Source: Caulochytrium protostelioides (lineage: Eukaryota > Chytridiomycota > Caulochytriomycetes > Caulochytriales > Caulochytriaceae). From it: 64,000 nucleotides of DNA. The position numbers and the translations under genes were made by a program. Each line of letters opens with the position of its first letter. The first letter of the stretch is position 1. The stretch spans positions 62,001-126,000 of the forward strand of contig ML014140.1 of NCBI GenBank assembly GCA_003615045.1, in the 5' to 3' direction. The notes under the pieces are model-generated. The model was not told where the DNA came from, made no database searches, and worked only from the letters and a program-made list of their open reading frames with translations. This document shows, one piece after another, positions 32,974 through 46,082 of the stretch.

Positions 32974-33734
32974 AGCGCGCTACGCCGTCCCGAACGGCAG
33001 GCGCGGCCGTGACGCGCGCGATCCCGCCACCAAAGAGAGATACGCCCGACGTCACGCACGCATGGGTTGCAGACAGAGATATCGATAATGATACCGATAC
33101 CGACACCGATACCGATGCTGACGACACGGACGTGCGAGAACGTCTCAGGAGATCATTCAAGGATCGCCGATCCGAGGCTCAGGGATTCTCCAGGGACGGA
33201 GATCAGGGATCGCCAAAGATCAGGGTAATTATGGGAACATGCACGAGGGATCGTGGCCACCATCCCCAAAAGAGGCGAGCTCGTCGCGTCTGGAGCTCGA
33301 CGATGGGTCGATCGTGAAGCCGAGAGCCGGAACGGACAAAGCAGACCAAAAAGGACACGTGTACGGCCGTCTTTCCTTTTGATGCCTGCAGCTGTTGCAT
33401 ATCGCTCACGCCTCAAGCGTCCCTCGCCTCCCGAGTCCCACGCGCTTCTGAGGCTGGCCTGGCTCACGTGTGGCGGGGCATCGGTCGATGGTGACGCGGC
33501 ACAGCGCGGTGCAGGCCGAGTGGGAGTGGGGGATTGGCCACCGATGTCCATGGGCCTCGCCTCGCCGGCTTGTCGGCGATTTTTCGTCTTGCGGAAGTCA
33601 TGTGGCGGGAGGCTGGCTGGCGCTAGGCGCCGCGGGGCGGAGCCTGTTCGCCGCCTGTCTTTCTTTCTGCAAAACCGGTTCGAGCGATGCTTAGACTGCA
33701 TGAAGCTAGACGACCTGCCAGAACTCCGATGGCC

Positions 33735-33862
33735 AAGGGCGAGGCGAGGCTAGGCGAGGCGAGGCGTCGCGAGGTGACGCTAGGCGAGGCGAGGCCAGAC
33801 GAGGGCCCACTAGGCGAGGGCAAGGCCTAGCCTAGCATAGCATAGCATAGCATAGCATGGCA
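33735..33862. repeat. GGCGA / TAGGC minisatellite ending in CATAG repeats
   Basis: About 100 bases of GGCGAGGCGAGGC and TAGGCGAGGC units are followed by GCCTAGCCTAG, then about four CATAG pentamers and three CATGG pentamers up to about 33862. The unit changes by single bases along the array, showing repeated slippage. Confidence 0.75.
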
Positions 33863-35302
33863 TGGCATCCGTCGCCACGACGGCCCTGTTGAGGCCGGCC
33901 AGGCTGCGCCAACACCCCGTTCAACAGGGAGGCCAGGGCACGCTGGGCGCGTCGCTCGTGCCGGCGCCGCCGCACCCGCAGCATAGGAGTGGCGGCCATG
34001 GCCATGGCCATGGCGCCCAGACGCGCCGACCCGCGCCAAGCAGAAAAGGCCAAGCGGTCACGACGAAGGGGGGACCCGGTCGTGTCGGGCTCGCGCCGTC
34101 GGCGGCGGCGGCGGCGGCGGCGGCGGCGACGGCGGCGACGGCGACGCCGCCGCTGCAACGGCCGCCTGTTGCCGACGACCCCCGCTCGCGCATCCTCGCG
34201 GACCGCGTCCACTGAGACCTCCCAATCCACCGTGGGTTGCGGACGGCGAGACCGACATCCGATGCCTGCATGCCGGCGAATGCCGTCTCCGGGACGCGGG
34301 TCATGCCATGCGAGCGCTGCCGCATGTGGGACGGCCCGGTGGAGAGTATGAATGCGAGGTGCTTTTGAAGGCCGAGGCGTCATTCACCACACAGGACACG
34401 GCCAGAGCGGCATGCTTCCTCGTAACAAGGGTATACCTTGTCTTGGGGGCTGAGAAGTCGCTCTTTTGATAAGAAGGACTCGCCAGACTGTCGTGATCCC
34501 CGAACCCACCCCGAAAGGTAACTTTCCATACCTGGACTGCTCGCCGACGCCCTTTGACGCCTTCGATGTCTCCGGTGTCCGCGACCGCTGGAGGCGGGAG
34601 ACCGCGTTCTCTTTCCTACCGGCTGCTTCGGCGCGCACGCGACGTGCTGTGCGATGCATCGCTGCAAGGAGCCTACATCGCCGCGCGAAGGAGACCCCCA
34701 CGGCCAGGACAGCAGCAGCATATGCATAGTCAACGATATGGCCATGCCCACGCACCACCGCTCGGCTCTGCCATACCTGTGGGGTTCACCGCAAAGGTCA
34801 TGGAGTCGCGGAAAGCGTTGACCCCGCTTTCCGCCCTTCTTCGTACGACGCTTCTGCTTCGCGTCATTCCGGCTGGCTTTCATGTGAGCTGCTTGTGTCG
34901 CGGTGCTAGCAGCTATGACGAACGAGCAGGCGTGGCTTGATACGCGGCAGGTAGCGACCTGCCGCTGAGTATGCGCATCCTCCGCTGGCCACCGGCCACG
35001 TCATCGACGCTGCACGTGCTCTTTCTGTGACACCTGTATGTCGTTGGCCGACGTTGTCATATCGGTGAATCAGGTCGCTTCTGCGTCAGGCTTGCTGTGC
35101 TCTTGAGCTGCACATGCTCTTGGCCACGTTCTGCGATAGGATGCCTCTACCATTTTCGATGCATCCGTCACTTGGTCGGAGTCTCGTCCCGGAAATGCAA
35201 AACTATGCGTCTGTCTTGCGCTGGCCTTGTTGCTGTTCAAGCCTGCCGACTCGCGTGTCCATGCTCTCCGCTGCATCCTGTGCTGCTGCTGTTAACTCTT
35301 AA

Positions 35303-35821
<519 letters not shown>

Positions 35822-36069
35822 ACGCATCGCGCGGGCCAGGCGGGAAGCATCGCGCTCTGGCGCGCTGTGCCCAGGTCTCCGGGGCCGCTGCGGCGCGGAA
35901 CGCCAGGACGACGTGTGTAAACAGGCAGTCGCTTCTGACACGGGTGCCCCTCTCTTTCTGCATGTAACCTAACTTTCCTTCTCCCTTCCCCATTCTTACT
36001 TTTTTTCCCGGTCGGTGTTCCTGTCCGTTAGATTCGATGTTGATGCTCTCAAGGTGGCGAGGATATGTT

Positions 36070-36296
36070 TCAGGTATACTCGGGCGCGCGGATCATGGTC
36101 ACAATCGCGTCTGGGTAGGCGGCGAGCAGGGCCGCAATATCGCGCGGTGTCATGCCTTCGCGCACCATAATGTCATCGGTATGGTAAGAGCCGTCAAAGT
36201 AGGGCAGCAGGCGGATCAGCAGGGCACCGATCGGCGTGACGGCCGGCACCGTGCGCATCGTTGCCGCGCCGCCCTCGCCGCCCTCGCCCGCGCCGC

Positions 36297-36327
<31 letters not shown>

Positions 36328-38049
36328 CGCACCGACGCTCCCGACGCGCGCGCCATGCGCCGTCGCGTACGGCTCATCGGACACGACGCGGCCCTGCCCG
36401 TCGGGCGTCGCGCTCCACGGCGCGCCGGGCGCCGATCGCACCGATAGCAGATGGATGCATGCCATCTCCTCGGCCGTCGCGCGCAGCGGATCGGCGAGAA
36501 TTTTGGAGCAGGTAAAGTCCTCGTCGTCGGCTGCCGCCGTCGCCGCCGGCGGCACGGCGGCCGCAGCGGCGTCTATGGGATCGGCGAGCCCGCCGTCGGC
36601 GGCCACGGCGGCGGCCGCGTGCAGGAGATCGATGGAGGACTGCTCAGTCGCGGCGGCGGCCTCGGCCTGACGTCGGGCGGCGTCGCGGACATGCCGCGCG
36701 TGCACGGCGGCGCGGAGCGGGCCCGGCAGGAGAAGATGGAGGTAGACGTGCATCTGGACGACGAGCTGGTGGCGCAGCAGATAAGTGGCGATCTCGAGGT
36801 AGATGGCGGCGGAGTCCGGGTCGGGCACGTGGGCCGTGAAGGGCTTGGGTGCGGTGAGGCGCGAGAGGAAGTCAACGAGGTCGAGCTGCGGGAAGCGAGA
36901 GAGCGCGTCAGCGGCGAGATATGCCAGCCGGTGGCGTGGAACGTCGGGCGCCACGACATAGATGTTGCGGAGTCGCACGACGGGGACGACCCACGCCGTC
37001 TGCCAGTAAACGAGGTGCGCCACGAGTTTGTAGATCTGGCCGAGCGTGCATTCCAAGGTGGTCGCGAGCGAGTCAAACGTCTGCGTCGGCGTCACGACCG
37101 AGATGAAGTGGACCAGCAAGGACGCGGCGCCCGATGGGAAATGCTTGAGCAGTTCTTCGGGATCCGACAGCAGCAGCAATGCGTGGTGGGGCTGGAGCGC
37201 CGTGTTGCTGAACCGCACCTCGGCGCCGCCGCCGCTGCCGGGCATCCCGAGCTGGCCGTCGCGCCGCGCATACTCGCCAGACGAACCGAGCATCCCGCCG
37301 CCGCCACCGCCATGGCCGTTGCCAAGGAGATGGCGCGAGGTCCCGTGGCGGGCGACATACTGGTGGTGCGCTTGGGCGAGCACGAGCCCGGGCTCGAGCC
37401 GCGTGGGTAGTGCGGCGCTGTGGCGCCCTTCGGAGGCCCATGGCACTCGCAGCGCGAGATGAATACGGTTGTTGACGAGCACGTGGGCCACGCGCCGCGC
37501 TTTGACGGCGAGAAAGACGTTCTGAAGCAGCGCTGCGAGGCCATTCGGGTCTTGTGGCCCCGACGAGGACGGCGACGCGGGAACCGGCTGGGACCGATGG
37601 CCGCCGCCCATACCTGCCGTCACCAAGCTGCTGTTGCTGCCGCCGCCATTCCCGCATGCGACGGTGCTGGGGCTGACGCCGCCGCCGCCGCCACCGCCTG
37701 GGCCGCCGTCTTCACTCGCGCGCAGGAGCACCCGCGCTTCGCGTATAATGTAGTTGCGGTGTAGCTGCTCATACTTAAGGGCATTGGTCACGCGCACAAT
37801 GACATTTTCATAGAGCATGTGGGCCTCCGCGTCAATAGATTCGCCCGCGCGTGGCTGGATCGCGCACACGAGATGGAACATGGTCAAGCCGGACGCGTGG
37901 TGGCCGCCGTCAGGCGCGCCCACGTCGGGCTCGTCGTCGCTCAGCGACCCGTACACTAGACTGCTCAGACGACGGGCGTCTGAGAGACCGGCGGGCAGCG
38001 CGTCATTCGGAGGCGGCGGCAGCGTCGTGTTGACGCCGCCGAGACCCAT

Positions 38050-38080
<31 letters not shown>

Positions 38081-39150
38081 GCCGTCGCATGAGCCCCAGC
38101 GCCTTTCTGCTGTTGCTGCTGCTGACGGCTCGTCGCACGGTCACGATCGCGATCACGGTCGCCGCCGTCCTGTCGCTCCATCTTGCGCCGCTGAACCAGC
38201 CGGGAGTAGCGCAAGCCGTGCCCCGGCCGCTCGACATTGAGCAAGGTCGGGTGCCCGACGAAGGTGATATCGTCGATCGTGAGCTGGAAGGGGCGGTCGC
38301 AGAGCGCGACTTTGGGCGAGAGGATGTTGGACAGCGCCGACGACGGGAAGCCGAGGATCATGTCGTCGCTCGGGCCGCCGCCGCCGCCGCCCGTGCTGCT
38401 GCTGCCGCCGCCGCCGCCGCCACGACCACCGCCCGTGCTGCCGCTGCTGCCGCTGCCCCCGTTGCCGCCAGCACCGCTGCCGCTACCGGGCGGCGTCAGA
38501 GAGGACACGCTCGAGGACAGGCCTGAGCGCATCGCGGCGCCGGCGAGCGGCGGCGAGGTCCGCGCCGTCAGGCCTATCACGGGATGCCCGCCGCCGCCTA
38601 GCGGCCGCTTCGTCTCCGCGTCGTGGCGCTCCTGCCCCGGATCGGAGGTCTTGTCGCTGGCGGTGCCCCCAACCGACAGCGCGCCGGGCGTGCCGGGCGC
38701 CGCGGCGCCGTGATGGCCGAGCGGCGTCCCCGGTGCATCCGTCGTGGCGACGGCGTCCGCCCCGTCCGCATGCCGCCCCGCGGCCGACGCCGCGTTCGAC
38801 GGCGGCGGTGTGGACAGCACGGGCGGTGGCGTGCCGACGCGGCCGGTATAAAGGGGATGCGCGGCTGATAGAGCCGTCTTGGGCGATCCGGCGGCGGCGG
38901 CGGCGGCGACGGCGGCGGCGGCGGCCTTGGCCGCGACATGGCGGTGCAAAGGCCGCGGCGCCGGCGACGGCGTCTGGGAGGCCGTGGAGGGGCCCGAGGC
39001 GGCGGGCCATGGCGTCGGCGTCGGCGGTGGTGGCGGCGGCGGGAGGGCGCTGTTAGCGCCGCCGCAGAGTGAGGCTTGTGGCGGGTACTGGGCGACGATT
39101 TGGTGACCTTTGCTGCTATAGCAGACGAGCATAATGGCGAGCAACGTCAT
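36070..39150 (-). CDS. NPR3: NPR3, nitrogen permease regulator-like TORC1 inhibitor
   Basis: A 1026-residue frame starting MTLLAIMLVCYSSKGHQIVAQYPP, the typical longin-type NPR3 start. Conserved blocks: ILGFPSSALSNILSPK near 263, MFHLVCAIQP near 423, EQLHRNYIIREARVLL near 470, LLLSDPEELLKHFP near 660, TLGQIYKLVAHLVYWQTAWVVPVV near 705-730, and a C-terminal winged-helix-like part (GALLIRLLPYFDGSYHTDDIMVREGM). Between them are long Gly/Ser/Pro/Ala inserts encoded by GGC/GCC triplet runs, which make it longer than most NPR3 proteins. With NPR2 and IML1 it forms SEACIT/GATOR1, the GTPase-activating complex that silences TORC1 in amino-acid shortage, at the vacuole surface. It lies about 12 kb from the TOR gene. 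No NPR2 is in the window. Confidence 0.93.
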
Positions 39151-39829
39151 GGCGACGACCGGCGCTCAGCGCCTGTGGCGCAGCTGCGGGAAAGGAATCG
39201 CGGTAGAGAGATCTGTCTTGAGCGACGCGACGCACATTTGTCAAAAATTCTATGAACCATTGGCGGTGGCGTCGCCACGAAGATGTTTCGGAACGGGGCG
39301 TATCGGCGTGTTTCTGGGATCAGCGGCCGGTCCGCATGGGCCATCGGAGATTGGGTGTGGATCCGCTGATGGCGAATGAAGCCACGCGGGCGAGAGACGA
39401 TCCCGCTCGCCGTCATCGACGGCCCTGTGTACCGCGATTCCGGCGACGCGTGCGGCCTCCACTTGGTAGACTCTGAGCCAGTAGGCAACGTGAGACGATG
39501 TAAGCGTCGACAGGGTTGCGGGCGAACTGAGCGCCTCCCATGCTTGAACGCGGCGTGTGTGTGGTGCGTGTGGCGTGGGGAAACAGCCCGATGGACCCTG
39601 CGTGCACCGACGGTGCGGCCGGCGCTGTTTCCTTGTCTTTTCTGATCCGACGCCAAGCCACACCCCAGAGCCAAGCCGCCGATCCTTCGTCATGAACCCA
39701 TCGAGTCAATTCCGATGGAATGGCGTCGAGGACATCGATCCCGATGCGAGCGGTTGACGACGGGGAGATCGATGCCAGGCATCGCGCTGAAGGACCGTTG
39801 TTCAAGTCTTTTGTTGATTTTTGGTATCA
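39151..39829. other. intergenic, NPR3 promoter / AXDND1 3' side
   Basis: About 680 bases between two reverse-strand genes. Three near-identical copies of CGGATGCCGACGGCT at about 39898-39932 lie just inside the AXDND1 tail and not here; the spacer itself shows no repeat, gene or RNA that I can support. Confidence 0.45.
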
Positions 39830-42660
39830 TTACGATTGAGGTGATGAGGACGCCGCTGACCGTGCGGACGGCGGTGCCGACGACTGAGATGCCGACGGCT
39901 CGGATGCCGACGGCTCGGATGCCGACGGCTCGGAGCGCGAACCGGGCCCGTCCATCATGCGTGCCCAAGCCTCGTCGGGCGGCGCATCGTCGTCGACGAT
40001 GGTGACCATAGGCACGCCGACGACGCGCGGCACACCCGAGCTGTTCACGAGTCGCGTGTTGCGCAGGAAGCTCAGGATGGTCTTGGCCGTGCGGTCCCAC
40101 AGCAGAATGTGGTTCTGGAGCACCATCCGCAGGCTTTTGTTCTCGTCGGATTTGAGCTCGAGCGCTCCCATATCGCGGACGAGGTTGCGGTGGAAGACGG
40201 CAATCTCGTTGCCGGTCTGGCTTAGCTCGCTGTCGATGTGGCTCTCGTTAGAGCTGAGCGACTCGACAAGATGCACGAGCCACGCCATCGCGCTCGTATG
40301 CAGCTTGACGTTTTCCTCGGCGCGCACGTCCGTGTCAGTGCTGAACTGGTCCGCAAGGCGTGTGGCCCATGCGTCCATGATCCCGGGTACGCGGTGCTGG
40401 TCGCGCTCGCAGTTATTGGCCAGCAACTTCACGATGTGCCCGACCTGGTCGCACCACGGCGTCATAAACCCAATCAGCTGATTGCGCTCGGATGCCGTCA
40501 GCGGCTTGTTCTCGCGGCGGCCCATGAACAGCGCCGCGCGGTCCTCGACCTGGTTCTGCAGCGTGCTCAGCGCGGTCGCCAGCCCATCGTCGCCCGTGAT
40601 GCGGATCTCCAGCCGGGCGATCCACTGCTCCACGGCTTCCTGGAGCACCATCAGCTCTTCAGAGAATTTGGCGTAGTCCTTGCCGTTGGCATTGCCCTCG
40701 TTGCGGCGCAGCAGCCGCGCCGCGTCCTCCATCCAGGCTTCGGCTTTGGGGCGCAGGGCCCGCAGCTCCTCGATGACGCCGAGATCGGTCTCATTTAGGA
40801 AGCGGTGACTCACGCGGCTGATCGCATTCAGCCATTTCGTCAGCGCCTCGGCAAGGGTGCGCACATCGATCAGCGCGAGACCCTTGATCAAAGGATGCGA
40901 CGTATCCATGGACGCCGGGTCTTCGAGGTTGCCGAGCACGAGCTTGAACTCCTGCTGTAGGTTGCTGAGCAAGTCCATCCCGTTGATGTCCTCATTCGAG
41001 ATGGACTGACTCAGCACAAGCATGCGCTCGCGCCACGCGACCATCTTGGTCGTCATCTCCTGGAACGCGTGCGTATTGATCGTGCTCAGCTGCACAATGA
41101 TGTTGTGCGCCGCGCGCAGGCGGCCGTGCTCCGCGTTCTGGAGAACCGGTAGATCACGGATCCCGTGCTCGATGCCCAGCCGCAGGGCCAGCCCCACGCT
41201 CGTCGTCATCCACATCGTCTTCTCGGCCTCCGACCGCCGGATCGCTTCTTCGAGCCGCGAGCGCTGCATCCGGTACAGCTTGTGGTACTCCTCCAGCACT
41301 TCCTCGGTGTTGTCGCTCTGGCTGAGGATGGCTGTCAACTTCTCCTGCGCGGCCTGCGCCTGGTCCGCGAGGTGAGAGTCGTGCTTGCGGATCGTCTCGA
41401 CCTCGCCCATGATATCCGTCAGTGTATCCCGCGTCCGCGTCAGCTCTTCGGTCAACCGCTTGTTCAGAGCGCGCTGCGCCACCAGCTCGACATGCAGCAG
41501 TTTCACGTGCCGCGGCACGCGCTCGAACAGGGTGTGGTAGCGGTGTCGAATCTCCGCCAACAGCTCACCGCGCTCAATCATATTGATCGAGACCTGCCGG
41601 ATCAGCTCGCTGAACGCGCTGTCGTAGATTTGCTGCTCTTCGCTCAGCACCGACAGGAACGCGTGCATCGACGTCGGATACGCGCCGCCCGTCGCGAGCC
41701 CCAGGTCCGTCAGCAGCGCGGCCATCGTGTTCTTCATCTGCACGACTTCGCGTCGCGTGACCGGCTTCGTGCTCGCACCCACGTAGAACGGATTGTCCGG
41801 CTGCGGCGCCAGCAGCGGGTGCTCGTGGTGCGCACCCTCGTGCAACGCCGCCGTCAAGCCGTCCTCACCGCCCGCATGGCCGCCCTCGCCGCCGTCTGCG
41901 GCGCTCTCCGACGCCCACCGGTCCGCATCATACCGCGGCCCCGGATCGCGCGGCATCCCGACCATCGCCAGCTCTGCCGCACCCAACGTGGCTTTGAGGC
42001 CCAGGTAGCCCGCGGCGGTCGTCGGGTCGACATCGGGGTCCGGCGCCTGGGCGAGCACGCCATCGAGCGTCATATGCGCACGGGCGCCCGTCTGGCCCGG
42101 CTCATGACCAACGTTCGTCGATGGAGCGGCCGCGGCGCCGGCGCCGGGACGGCGGCCGGTCCGCCCGTCCGCGTGGGTCACGGAGGCCCGGTGGGACGGC
42201 CGCGGCATCGACATGTTGCGCGAGGCCCCATGGGGCTCGGAGGCCTCGGCCTCAACGAGAAACGCCGTGCTGGCATCGAGAGGCGGTGCTACGACAGCAA
42301 CGTATGCAGAATAGGACGGATGATGGACCCGTTCGACGTGTTACACCCGCAGAACATTGGAAAAGGTGAGCTTGGATCATACGTTGATCGACACAAGAGG
42401 CAACGAGCGTGATGCATACACGCATCTAGGTATGGACTCGCTTTCTTGTCCAAAGGCGGGCACTTACCTCGGACCGGCCTGGCGCGGGGTGGTGCATGCG
42501 TGGACGGCGTGGCAAGCGCGCTGGGCGCTGGCAGCGTGACAGGCGCGCCCGGCACAAGCGTCAGTTTCTTGGCGTGTTTGTTCTTGCCCGCTTCCAGCTT
42601 GGCGTTGCCCGTGCTGAGCTGCCGCATATCGGCCAGCAGCGCCGGCGGGAGGTAAGCCAT
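39830..42660 (-). CDS. AXDND1: axonemal dynein light chain domain protein (AXDND1-like)
   Basis: Proposed exons: 42660-42468 (MAYLPPALLADMRQLSTGN..., phase 1) and 42288-39830, with a 179-nt intron (donor GAG|GTAAGTG, acceptor TTGCTGTCGTAG). The junction reads RPVR-A-PPLDASTAFLVE and extends the frame that would otherwise start at residue 90. The protein has about 883 residues. Residues ~274-420 match the axonemal dynein light chain (p28-like) region: FSELIRQVSINMIERGELL, then RHYHTLFERVPRHVKL-type sequence, then a long coiled coil to about residue 500. The rest is helical, with WxxRL motifs, and ends in PSASEPSASEPSAS repeats (from CGGATGCCGACGGCT units). AXDND1 relatives work in assembly or stability of motile cilia and sperm tails. 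Its presence argues for a fungus with flagellated zoospores. Confidence 0.85.
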
Positions 42661-43605
42661 GATTGCTGCTGGGCCCGGAGGAAGGGGCGGGGAACCCTCG
42701 TGTGCCCGCCACGTGCGCCACGTCGGGGCCTAGGAGATCAGCGGATCAGCGGGCGTTCGCGTCAGCAGGCAAGCGGTGCCACGGCGGCAAAAATATCGGG
42801 AAGCGACCTTGGTAATCAGCGTGAATTGATTGATGAGGATCGATGAAGGCGAGGGATGCGTGAGGTCAGCGGTGAAGCGAATGCCATCCTTATATCCAGA
42901 ACCTCTCCTCGTGCTAGGCGTTCGGGTGTAACACGATATCACGAGCGAAAGCAATTCGAAGAACCGTTAACAGGGTATTCCAGTCGTACTGGGTTCATCT
43001 CGTGAATCACTCACGTCGCCTGGGTGCGCTGATGCCACGATCACCGCCCGGCCCATTCCAGCTTGGACGCGTCGGAGTTGAGCGGGCATCATCAGGCCCT
43101 GCCGAACCCCCCCACCCCGGCGGAGCGTGAGCGGCAGCGCGAGCCGAATAAGAGGGTGGGGGCATCACATCGGGTCCGCCGATCGCCGCGTCTCCGCCGC
43201 CGAATCCTCAGATCCCCGCTCGGCCCCGCTTTTTTTTGGGTGAACGCTGAACACACCTCCGCTACTGCTTTGTGAGGCATCGCCCCAGCCTGAAATTAAA
43301 CGAAACAGAGAGGTATGCCATGATACAGGCTCTCATTGCTATGCCAGGCCATGGCCTCAGCGTGCTCCATCCGAGCTATCGATACATCGATGCCGCTCTC
43401 CTTGACTAACAGCATGCTTGTGGTTACCTCCTAGTCAGTATCATGCATCCTTTTCATATCGCTAGCATAGAGCAGCACGCGTTCAATATACGAATTCAAC
43501 AATCACGTTCAATGAGAGGAAAAGGAGAGTGAAGGCGAAAGAGAATGATGGCTAGAGGCGCCACCTCCCGCCACAGGCGGGATCGAGATCCCATCGGGAA
43601 AAGAT
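42661..43605. other. intergenic, AXDND1 promoter / PDX1 3' side
   Basis: About 950 bases with reduced GC, especially at 42830-43010 and 43280-43520. I see no gene. A run of T at about 43229-43237 and scattered A/T-rich words are the only features. Confidence 0.45.
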
Positions 43606-44535
43606 TTAGTCACCGCGAGCGGCGAAGCGGGTATAAGAGGCGTTCGACTCGTCGCAGTTGATGCCGACCATGGCCTCGCCAAGGCCAGCGCTGGCTTTGG
43701 CGATCGCGCCGGGATCCCTCCAGCCGGTGGTGGCCTGGACAATGGCCTGGGCCCGCTTGGCAGGGTTGCCGCTCTTGAAGATACCGCTGCCGACAAAGAC
43801 GCCGTCCATGCCAAGGTGCATCATGAGTGCGGCGTCCGCGGGGGTCGCAATGCCGCCGGCGGCAAAGGTCGTGACGGGCAGATGGCCGAGGGCGGCGGTC
43901 TCGGCGACGAGACTGATGGGCGCCGCGATGCTCTTGGCGAAGTGGAAGCGCTCGTCCTCGCGCATCGCCTGCAGCGAGCGGATGTCGCCCATCAAGCGGC
44001 GGGCGTGGGTGACGGCATTGACGACGTCGCCGGTGCCGGCCTCGCCCTTCGTGCGGATCATAGCGGCGCCCTCTGCAATGCGGCGCAGCGCCTCGCCGAG
44101 GTCGCGGCAACCGCAGACGAACGGCGTCTTGAACCCATGCTTCGCAATGTGGTACGTGGGATCCGCGGGCGTCAAGACTTCGGACTCGTCGATGTAGTCG
44201 ACGTTCAGATGCTCGAGCACCTGCGCTTCGACAAAGTGGCCAATGCGGACCTTCGCCATCACGGGCACCGACACAGCCTCCTGGATCTTGCGGATCAGCT
44301 CGGGGTCGGTCATGCGCGCCACGCCGCCGTCACGGCGGATATCGGCGGGCACGCGCTCCAGAGCCATCACGGCAATGGCGCCAGCGTCCTCGGCGATCCG
44401 CGCCTGCTCGGGCGTCACGACGTCCATGATCACGCCGCCCTTCAGGTTCTGGGCCAGACCCGTCTTCAGACGGAACGCATCCGAGTGCGAATCGTTGACG
44501 GTCCACGTGGGACTCGACTTGTCAGCGGAAGCCAT
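43606..44535 (-). CDS. SNZ1: pyridoxal 5'-phosphate synthase subunit PDX1 (SNZ/PdxS)
   Basis: 309 residues from the ATG at 44535 ([13 protein letters not shown]). The frame is open further upstream, but that part (to 45126) is promoter sequence; the N-terminus after this Met begins the family-conserved [16 protein letters not shown]. It is a (beta/alpha)8 barrel with the two catalytic lysines visible: K95 in [11 protein letters not shown] and K163 in [11 protein letters not shown]. It also has the phosphate-binding [13 protein letters not shown] and [13 protein letters not shown] loops. The enzyme makes vitamin B6 (PLP) from ribose 5-phosphate, glyceraldehyde 3-phosphate and ammonia in the cytosol. 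Ammonia comes from the glutaminase PDX2/SNO, which is not in this window. Codon use is C-ending biased, suggesting good expression. Confidence 0.97.
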   Translation of the reverse strand: MASADKSSPTWTVNDSHSDAFRLKTGLAQNLKGGVIMDVVTPEQARIAEDAGAIAVMALERVPADIRRDGGVARMTDPELIRKIQEAVSVPVMAKVRIGHFVEAQVLEHLNVDYIDESEVLTPADPTYHIAKHGFKTPFVCGCRDLGEALRRIAEGAAMIRTKGEAGTGDVVNAVTHARRLMGDIRSLQAMREDERFHFAKSIAAPISLVAETAALGHLPVTTFAAGGIATPADAALMMHLGMDGVFVGSGIFKSGNPAKRAQAIVQATTGWRDPGAIAKASAGLGEAMVGINCDESNASYTRFAARGD

Positions 44536-46082
44536 TTTGACTCGTAAATGAGGAGGATGTAAATTGGAATTAGTAATCGGCAATCGGCAATCGGCAATCA
44601 AGGTCGGATCAGCAATGATGCAGGATGGTTGGTCAAGGATAGGACGACTGGAAGATGGCGTGACAAACCCAGAAAAAAAAGGCCGACAAGACGATTCGAA
44701 TGTTCGGCACGCTTCCGTGAAAGGCGACGTGTCATGTTTCGCTTCTGAAACATGAATGGCATGTTTTCCCTGAAATTTTGAAAAAACAGACTTTGCGCAA
44801 GCAAGGATCGGCTCCTGGCGGGAGACCGTCGTGACGTTGTCTCGTCCCGGCATTACGTTGGACGGGTCTGAACCATCGTTTCCCGCCGTCTGAACCATCG
44901 TTTCGTTTCCCATCGCCTCCCATCGTCTCCTATCGGATGCCCATCGGACGACCATCTGGGTCGGGTCCAGCGCCACGCCAGCGACCTGCATGACCACGCC
45001 GACCCCGTGGTCACCTGCCCCACCCAGAGCCCTAGGAGGAACCGGGTCGACGTGGCGCATCGCCACAGGCCCACCTGCACACCCACACGCACACCCACCT
45101 ACAGCCGGTTGGGCACCGACGGGCACCCCTGTTGTTGTTCTTGCGCATCGCCGCCATGGCGAGCAGGCGGTGGTGGTCCGCCCGCTTCGGCGCGGCCCAC
45201 GCTAAGCGCCGCTCGTTGTGCCTGCTGGCTCTCGCCTCCCTTTCTTTCCTTCCGTGCTGGCTCGCCCTTTCGCCACTTTCCCGCTGGCTCCGCGGGCAGG
45301 CTTCGCCCAAGCGCCCGTGTTGCAGCCCAGGGACGAGGCGGGAGCCGAGATGACGGTGCCGGAGGTATCGGCGAGGCCGCCAGGCAGCGAGGAAGGCGGC
45401 CGGGGCTGGCTCGCGACGACCGGCGACCGGGCGGCTCGCGGGCGATGGCTGATGCCGAGGCCGAAACACGCCATCGCGGCCACCCGCGACTCCGCGAGAA
45501 AGGATGCTGCTTCGCCGCAGGAGCAACGCGAGGGACGGCCGCGGGTCTCGTTTGGGTCAGCATCACCCTCGGCGCCCTCGGACTCAGCCCCGCTGGTCGT
45601 GGTAGGCTCCCAGGGGTCGTGGTAGGCTCAGCCCCTGCCGATGACGCCCCCCCGGGCCACCCCCGACACCCACGCACGCCAGTCTGCGTCATCGCTTTCG
45701 GAGGAATTTTCGAAGGAAGTTTGAATAAAACATTAGATCATTTCGTACTATAGATACCGAGCGCTGCGGAAAACCGCAGACCGCGAAGGCTGGTTCGGTC
45801 GGGGATGGAAGGAGACATCCACGGTGGTCCATGCAATCATGGCCGGGGGGGCGAGGGCCACGGGAGGCCATGCATCCCGCATAGCATACCACCCTGGCCA
45901 GGCCAGGGGATGGTCCGTCACGCCTCATGAACACCAAAACATGGCATCGCATGGCATGCGCCTCGGTGTGGCCGGAGAAAAAAACACTCCTACACACGAT
46001 GAGGCGACGCGAAACGGCATCCATCCATCGCAACACCACCCCCGACGCAGACGGAGCGCCTCGAGAACAGACAACAGACAGC
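44536..46082. other. intergenic, PDX1 promoter / permease 3' side
   Basis: About 1.5 kb. A CGGCAAT heptamer repeat (44574-44602) lies 40 bases before the PDX1 start; direct repeats CCATCGTTTCC/CCATCGTCTCC occur at about 44872-44935. A/T-rich sequence around 45695-45755 is a plausible transcript end or promoter. Several GC-rich open frames exist at 45000-45750 on both strands; none looks like a protein. Confidence 0.5.
44574..44602. repeat. CGGCAAT heptamer repeat in the PDX1 promoter
   Basis: About four units of CGGCAAT in tandem, 39-67 bases before the PDX1 start codon, within an otherwise A/T-richer leader. It could be a slippage product or a cluster of protein-binding sites. Confidence 0.65.

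Noticed and set aside
34380-34940. A third Fanzor or other transposase fragment suggested by basic and Cys-containing frames
   Set aside because: I read both strands of this interval for RuvC motifs and the NRDxNAA end and found none.
43606-44535. PDX1 as bacterial contamination or recent transfer
   Set aside because: The gene is flanked by fungal-type genes, lacks bacterial operon context, and PDX1 is native to most fungi.
44536-45126. Long N-terminal extension of PDX1
   Set aside because: The frame is open upstream, but family homology begins just after the Met at 44535 and the upstream part contains A/T-rich promoter sequence and the CGGCAAT repeat.
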